Assembly: GCA_030537695.1 (NCBI GenBank)
Contig: JAUNVJ010000013.1
Span: 1 to 26,921 of the forward strand
DNA length: 26,921 nt
Source: Tissierellia bacterium
GTDB taxonomy: Bacteria; Bacillota_A; Clostridia; Tissierellales; Peptoniphilaceae
Direction: 5' to 3'
Part shown: piece after piece, positions 22,187-26,921 of the stretch
Layout of the letters: every line of letters begins with the position of its first letter
Position numbering within the stretch: the stretch's first letter is position 1
The notes under the pieces: model-generated
What the model was told of the DNA's origin: nothing
Databases searched by the model: none
Seen by the model: the letters and a program-made list of their open reading frames with translations, nothing else
Translations under genes and position numbers: made by a program

Positions 22187-22371
22187 TTGATCTTGAAATG
22201 ATTGCCATTGGGGCTATCTCAAGGGGGTTGAGTCTTACTGAAATCAAGTCCATGACTTTAGGGGAAGTTGTGGACTTTTGCATTACCCATAATAGAATCC
22301 ATCAAGGGGAGCAACAAGCACAAGACGAGACCACAGTTATAGCTAATCAGTCCCATTTTGACAGTTTTTGA
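22147..22371 (+). CDS. -1 frame extension of the tail chaperone (gpT part)
   Basis: 74 codons in the -1 frame, expressed only as a fusion to the first 138 residues of gpG, making a protein of about 212 residues. It begins DFEETTTEESEEVIDLEM, then AIGAISRGLSLTEIKSMTLG and VVDFCITHNRI, the typical T-domain sequence of Gram-positive tail chaperones. In lambda the ratio of gpG to gpGT controls tail length and assembly. It ends 15 bases before the tape measure start. Confidence 0.88.
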   Translation, partial: DFEETTTEESEEVIDLEMIAIGAISRGLSLTEIKSMTLGEVVDFCITHNRIHQGEQQAQDETTVIANQSHFDSF

Positions 22372-22386
22372 AAGGTAGGTGAGTAA

Positions 22387-24627
22387 ATGGCGGGTAACAT
22401 CAAAGGTATAACTATAACTATAGGTGGGGATACCTCCAAATTGGATAAAGCCTTAAAAAAAGTAAATGATGCCAGTAAAACGACAAGCAAAGAATTAAGA
22501 GAAATTAACAAATCTCTTAAATTTAACCCTAAAAGTCTGGAAGTGTTAGAACAAAAACAACGGACGTTAGGAAAAGCCATCTCCAACACCAAAGAAAAAC
22601 TGGAAACCCTCAAAGAAGCACAGCAACAAGCGGCGGAACAACTAAAGAATGGGGATATTGGCCAAGAAGAATATGATGCCCTAACAAGAGAAATATTAAA
22701 GACCGAAAATCAGTTAAAATCTTTTGAAGGTCAACTTGCAAGAACAGCAGGGGAAAGCTCTAAATTGGGAGAAATTTCCAATGCTCTGGAAGATGTGAAT
22801 AAGGCCTCCCAGGGAACCAAAGACGAATTAAAAGAAATTAATGAAGCCTTAAAATTAGACCCTAAAAACGTGGACCTTGCAGCACAAAAGCAAGAGGTGT
22901 TAGCTAAAGCAGTTAATGAAACTAAAGAAAAACTCGACTTACTGAAACAAAAACAGGAAGAAGCACAAAGAGCTTTCGAGAATGGTGAAATCAGTGCCGA
23001 AGAGTATCGAAAAATCCAACGAGAGATTGTATCCACCACCAAAGAACTAGAATCTCTACAAGGGGAATTGGACAAATCCAATAGTAAGTGGGAGGCTTAC
23101 TCCGAAAAAATAGGCGGTATCGCCGATAAGATGGGGAGTGTGGGTAGCAAACTAACAAAAGGGGTTACCGCCCCCATCTTAGGAGTTGCTACCGCACTTA
23201 CAGGATTAGCAAAGGAAGCGGGGGAAACAGCAGATAGACTGCTTGACTTAAGTGATATTACGGGAATGAGTGTAGAGGCAATCCAAGAATGGCAACATGT
23301 AGCAGTTGACGCAGGGGTAAGTTCCGAGGCGATGACTGCGGCCGTCGAAGGACTCGTAAAAAAGATCCCTCAACTAGAAGCAGAAGGTGGAAGAGCAACA
23401 GAAGCACTTAATCAATTAGGCATCTCTTACGACAATCTAAAACAAATGTCCCCCGATGAACAAGTAGAAACTCTTATGTATGCACTAGCTGATATGGAAG
23501 ACCCCATTAAGCGAAACGCTTTAGGTGCTCAATTGTTTGGCGGGGCGTGGAAAGATCTTGCGCCTATTTTAGGTATGGGCCGGGAAGGTATCGCAGCGGC
23601 AAGAGAAGAAGCGGAAAAGTTAGGACTCGTATTTACACAAGAAGAACTAGAAAAAATGAACGAGTTTCGAAAATCTTTTGACAAATTGAAAGAAGCAGTT
23701 AAGCATGCAGGGTTGGAAATTGGAGCGGGCTTTGCCGATGCATTAGGGCAAGACTTTTTACCATTTTTACAACAAACGATCATTCCGGGGATTGTAGACG
23801 TAGGAAAAGCTATTGGAACTATGATCAAGGCATTTAACGAATTACCCGAACCTATCAAAAAAGCGGCAGGTAAGGCGGTTGTTTTTGCCGCTACTTTAGG
23901 GCCTATTTTAAAAGGTTCCGAGAGCGTAATCAAAGCTTTTTTAAAAGTGGGCGATAAATCAAAAGTCTTAATTGACGCATTTAAAAATGGTGGTAAAGGT
24001 GCCAAGGTATTGGAAAAAGCAATTGGATTATTGTTAAGTCCGTTTGGTGCATATATTATAATTGCCGGTGCAGCGGTTGCGGCGGGAGTATTAATTGTTA
24101 AAAACTGGGATAAAATCAAAGAGGCGGCCAGCAAACTAAAAGAAAGCCTTAAAAGAGTATTTGATACTCTTTTTGATATCATGACTAAGCCATTCAAAAA
24201 GGCATGGGAAGTTATTGAAAAAATAGCTAAAAAACTAAAAGAAGTCTTTGATTTTAAATGGGAATTGCCGAAGTTTAAGCTGCCTAAAATTGAGATTAAA
24301 GGAAAATTTGCTTTAGATCCTCCTAGTGCCCCAACTTTTAATATCACTTGGCGAAAAAAAGGAGCTATCTTTACTAGACCCACTATTTTCAACACCCCTC
24401 AAGGATATCAGGGTGTTGGAGAGGCAGGGGCAGAAGCGGTCTTACCCATCGATAAGTTAAAAGAATATATGAGGGAGGTTTTAAAAGAACGGGAAGATGA
24501 GGACGGAAAAGGAAATACCTATATTTTTAACGTAAAACTTGACGAAGTATCGGAAATAGAAGAATTTATTGAAATGGCGAAACGAGCTAAAAGACTGGAA
24601 AAACAGGGGGAGGTTGATTATGCCTAG
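22387..24627 (+). CDS. Tape measure protein
   Basis: 746 residues with AAGGTAGGTGAG before ATG. The N-terminal 235 residues are coiled coil and hold two related ~105-residue units (about 15-118 and 125-230; both contain REINKSLKFNPKS or KEINEALKLDPKN, then NGDIGQEEYDAL or NGEISAEEYRKI). A Gly/Ala-rich TIGR-type tape measure core follows, including the tmp motif LGAQLFGGAWKDLAPILG near 380. One strong hydrophobic segment lies at about 547-572 (PFGAYIIIAGAAVAAGVLIV). The C-terminus has GEAGAEAVLPIDKLKEY, a conserved end motif. It sets tail length, and at about 0.15 nm per residue the tail would be near 110 nm. Confidence 0.94.
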   Translation: MAGNIKGITITIGGDTSKLDKALKKVNDASKTTSKELREINKSLKFNPKSLEVLEQKQRTLGKAISNTKEKLETLKEAQQQAAEQLKNGDIGQEEYDALTREILKTENQLKSFEGQLARTAGESSKLGEISNALEDVNKASQGTKDELKEINEALKLDPKNVDLAAQKQEVLAKAVNETKEKLDLLKQKQEEAQRAFENGEISAEEYRKIQREIVSTTKELESLQGELDKSNSKWEAYSEKIGGIADKMGSVGSKLTKGVTAPILGVATALTGLAKEAGETADRLLDLSDITGMSVEAIQEWQHVAVDAGVSSEAMTAAVEGLVKKIPQLEAEGGRATEALNQLGISYDNLKQMSPDEQVETLMYALADMEDPIKRNALGAQLFGGAWKDLAPILGMGREGIAAAREEAEKLGLVFTQEELEKMNEFRKSFDKLKEAVKHAGLEIGAGFADALGQDFLPFLQQTIIPGIVDVGKAIGTMIKAFNELPEPIKKAAGKAVVFAATLGPILKGSESVIKAFLKVGDKSKVLIDAFKNGGKGAKVLEKAIGLLLSPFGAYIIIAGAAVAAGVLIVKNWDKIKEAASKLKESLKRVFDTLFDIMTKPFKKAWEVIEKIAKKLKEVFDFKWELPKFKLPKIEIKGKFALDPPSAPTFNITWRKKGAIFTRPTIFNTPQGYQGVGEAGAEAVLPIDKLKEYMREVLKEREDEDGKGNTYIFNVKLDEVSEIEEFIEMAKRAKRLEKQGEVDYA

Positions 24628-26677
24628 TAAAAAGATCTACCTACAAGCACCTACCACAATAAAACAAGAATTTGATAACGTGGATGGGGAATATTATCCC
24701 TCCATCAAAAAATATGCGACTTATAGTTTTCGGGCATGTATGTTTTATAAATTTGAAGCAGATCTAAATATGTACCTTAGGGTATTAAATGTAGTGCTTA
24801 GCTCCCCAACACCATTTGGACAACATATACCCGACAATGCATATATAACAGGCATTGATCTATATTTATACATCGAATCTTTACCCGAAGAACAAAGAAA
24901 AACTACATCTATATTATTAGGTTTGCAACAGGGAGAGCCAAATATAAATGGGGATAAGATCAATGAAAAATGGCAGGATATATATCTAGATACAGGATAT
25001 ATAAAATTCCCTTTGGGCATTGACCAAATGGAAAAACCGGAAAACTGTAGATCTATTATATTCCACCAGTCCCCCCACTCTATTACGGCAAGACCTGTCA
25101 TGATACATCAAGGCGCTACCACCTACGAAAACATGCTTGATGCTCTAATAATCTATAGAGGATTTGACCACCCCGCAAGTACACGGCCTTATGCGATTAT
25201 CCATTACGAGTATAACCCACCAACAGCTCCTGATGGATTAGCACCGGAAAACAAAGTTTTAAACCCTCGTGGAGATATTCGATTTACTTGGAATAGTAAG
25301 GTACTACAAAAAAGCTACCAATTAAAGTATCAAGTAGATGATGGGGCGGAACAAACCATCACTCGTACCACGGAAGATAAATATTATATATTACCCGGAG
25401 ACAGTATTACTCAATCCACGGGGACAGTTTATTGGAAAGTCCGAGTAAAGGAAGAATCAGGTATATACTCCGATTTTAAATCAGCTAGTTTTACTTTGGG
25501 GGTGCCGGAACAAGTAGCTCCAAGGATCATATCACCAGCAGGATCTTATATTAAAAATACTGAACCTTTAGAATTTGAATGGGCTTTTATTAATGACACG
25601 GTTGAAATACAAAAAAGTTTTACCTTGGAATATAAGATTGGGGAGCAAGATTGGCAGAAAGTAACAAAAAACACCAGTGTAGAAAAACACACCGTAAATA
25701 ATATCTCACAGTATGGTACAACTACTGGACAATGGCGAATTAAAGTAACCAATAACTATGATGAGGAATCCCCGTGGTCTGAAATAGGTAGATTCCAAAT
25801 TTATGGGGTTCCGAACACTCCTCAAATTGTTGATATCAGTAATACCAATTACCCAATCATAAAATGGAACGCAGACGATCAAGAGATGTACCGAGTACAG
25901 ATAAGTGATAAAGAGAACCATGTAATATATGACAGTGGTTATATATTAGATTATGTCCAAAAAGAACATAAGGTAACGGAGATTATACCTAATGGCACCT
26001 ATACATTTACGGTCAGCATCCTTAATAAATATGGTATATCATCTAAAAAAGCGGAGTTGACAAAACCCATCAATCCAGAACCTATTGCCAAACCACCAAT
26101 TAATGTATTTAATAATAAATATTACCTGGAGATATCAACTAGTGCAGAAGAATGCTACATTATCCGAAACGGAGTAAACATTGGCAAATCTCAAGGAGTA
26201 TATAAAGACTACACTTGCGCCAACGGTAAACAATATAAATACCAAGTCATGATAGTACAAGATGATATAGTAGCCTATAGTGATACATTGGCAGGAAAAT
26301 TACATTTTACGGGTAACACTCTCGCATTGGCCAATAAACCTGACGATTTTGTACACCTTATCTATAATCGCTCTATGCCCCCGGATCGAAATTTTAGATT
26401 GGATATTGACGCTGCCGAAATCGAAATCGAAGGTAAAACATACCCAATCTATGAATTTGGCAAATTAATTAAAAAAGAAAGCACCTATAAATTCTATGTA
26501 AAAATAAGAGATTTAGAAAAATTGGAAGAGCTCATCTTAAAAAAAGAAGAACTCTTGTTGAGGGACTATTATGGTAAAAATACGTACGGAGTGGTGCCTA
26601 ATCTTGGCTATCGCCGAACTAAAGAATATTTTGAGGTGACTTTTGGGATTACGAAAACGAGGGATGACTATGAATAG
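24620..26677 (+). CDS. Large modular tail protein with Fn3-like repeats
   Basis: 685 residues from ATG 24620, six bases after GGGGGAGG and overlapping the tape measure stop. No close family is recognised. Residues 1-205 look like a jelly-roll or DNRLRE-like sandwich (AYITGIDLYLYIESLP, DTGYIKFPLG). Then come Fn3-like units at about 210-300, 300-400, 400-490 and 490-565; two of them share a W(K/R)(V/I)(R/K)V strand after a TG. The last 120 residues (HLIYNRSMPPDRNFRLDIDA to LLLRDYYGKNTYGVV) resemble the C-terminal region of Dit-like or tail-hub proteins. It occupies the distal tail (Dit) place after the tape measure, so it likely is a distal tail/adhesion component. Host-surface binding by the sandwich and Fn3 modules is inference. 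Confidence 0.7.
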   Translation: MPSKKIYLQAPTTIKQEFDNVDGEYYPSIKKYATYSFRACMFYKFEADLNMYLRVLNVVLSSPTPFGQHIPDNAYITGIDLYLYIESLPEEQRKTTSILLGLQQGEPNINGDKINEKWQDIYLDTGYIKFPLGIDQMEKPENCRSIIFHQSPHSITARPVMIHQGATTYENMLDALIIYRGFDHPASTRPYAIIHYEYNPPTAPDGLAPENKVLNPRGDIRFTWNSKVLQKSYQLKYQVDDGAEQTITRTTEDKYYILPGDSITQSTGTVYWKVRVKEESGIYSDFKSASFTLGVPEQVAPRIISPAGSYIKNTEPLEFEWAFINDTVEIQKSFTLEYKIGEQDWQKVTKNTSVEKHTVNNISQYGTTTGQWRIKVTNNYDEESPWSEIGRFQIYGVPNTPQIVDISNTNYPIIKWNADDQEMYRVQISDKENHVIYDSGYILDYVQKEHKVTEIIPNGTYTFTVSILNKYGISSKKAELTKPINPEPIAKPPINVFNNKYYLEISTSAEECYIIRNGVNIGKSQGVYKDYTCANGKQYKYQVMIVQDDIVAYSDTLAGKLHFTGNTLALANKPDDFVHLIYNRSMPPDRNFRLDIDAAEIEIEGKTYPIYEFGKLIKKESTYKFYVKIRDLEKLEELILKKEELLLRDYYGKNTYGVVPNLGYRRTKEYFEVTFGITKTRDDYE

Positions 26678-26921
26678 ACAAGTCTCTTATCGATGTGACC
26701 TACTCAATAATAACGATCTTAAAATAGGCACGGTAGATTTTGTTAGGGGGACGATTAATTGCAAAGCAAACAGTAAGATAAAAAAGAGTGGATCTTTTAT
26801 GATTAAAGATCGAGGGGATATCGATTATTTGAATGACCGAATCAAACCTTATATGATTATCGATGGAGTAGAATATCCTTTAGGTATTTATATAATATCA
26901 GGTAAAAGCCGAGAAAAGAAA
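26670..26921 (+). CDS. Tail/baseplate protein, N-terminal part only
   Basis: 84 residues before the right edge, from ATG 26670, six bases after GAGGG. It overlaps the preceding stop by eight bases. The start reads MNRQVSYRCDLLNNNDLKIG, then KANSKIKKSGSFMIKDRGD and YLNDRIKPYMIIDGVEYPLG, a pattern common at the N-termini of Tal/hub-like phage tail proteins (a ligand-like beta barrel with IxxG and D.I.P). The position after Dit-like fits a tail-associated lysin or baseplate hub. The catalytic part, if any, is beyond the window. Confidence 0.75.
   Translation, partial: MNRQVSYRCDLLNNNDLKIGTVDFVRGTINCKANSKIKKSGSFMIKDRGDIDYLNDRIKPYMIIDGVEYPLGIYIISGKSREKK

Noticed and set aside
23529..24395. 288-codon leftward open frame opposite the tape measure gene
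   Set aside because: It is the reverse complement of a strongly supported coding gene, has no ribosome binding site, and its amino acid content is low-complexity, as expected of a shadow frame.
1..26921. CRISPR array, tRNA, rRNA or insertion sequence
   Set aside because: No regularly spaced repeats, cloverleaf with CCA-like end, or transposase-like gene was seen on either strand.

Overview
The window is the left part of an integrated temperate siphophage (prophage), cut at both ends, in an AT-rich low-G+C Gram-positive host. The host type is inferred from strong AGGAGG-type ribosome binding sites, poly-T terminators and Firmicute-type phage families. I would guess a Clostridia or Tissierellia-like anaerobe, but nothing in the sequence fixes the species. 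All recognisable genes are phage genes. I saw no tRNA, rRNA, CRISPR array or insertion sequence.

Layout. (1) 1-2996, leftward lysogeny block: a tyrosine integrase running off the left edge, a small intergenic region with a candidate small RNA, then a repressor -> ImmA-type peptidase -> membrane HIRAN protein operon with its own terminator. (2) 3000-3367, genetic switch: divergent promoters and three copies of one perfect operator, TAGAAT-N3-ATTCTA. One copy covers each promoter and the third lies beyond the cro-like gene. (3) 3158-4218, short early genes: cro-like, unknown, excisionase-like HTH, small membrane protein, unknown. (4) 4328-13427, replication: a DUF2800 Cas4-like nuclease with an in-frame stop, a DUF2815 ssDNA-binding-type protein, a family A DNA polymerase, a small SAM methyltransferase, a VapE-type primase/helicase, a VRR-NUC nuclease and a SNF2 helicase. 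A 306-base gap between VapE and VRR-NUC carries GGCAAC repeats and a near-continuous alternating pyrimidine-purine tract; it is the best candidate origin. (5) 13431-14229: an unknown small gene, a DUF1492/ArpU-like sigma-region-4 regulator, and a regulatory gap full of repeats. (6) 14230-26921, late structural operon in HK97 order: HNH nuclease, TerS, TerL, portal, ClpP-type protease, major capsid, head-tail adaptors, tail tube, gpG/gpGT chaperones with a -1 frameshift at A_AAA_AAG, tape measure, a large modular tail protein, and the start of another baseplate protein. Lysis genes and the rest of the tail lie beyond the right edge.

How it works together. The XRE repressor should bind the three operators and hold the rightward promoter off while the leftward operon keeps repressor, ImmA and HIRAN expressed. 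Induction, probably through ImmA cleavage of the repressor, would release the early operon. The replication genes would then act, and the sigma-like regulator would switch on the late operon from the repeat-rich gap at 14021-14229.

Less ordinary points: the candidate small RNA at about 929-1003, the three-operator switch, the nonsense codon in the DUF2800 gene, mutually exclusive hairpins over the polymerase ribosome binding site, the Z-DNA-prone tract, and the lysogenic HIRAN membrane protein. I did not find a convincing, wholly new multi-gene system.
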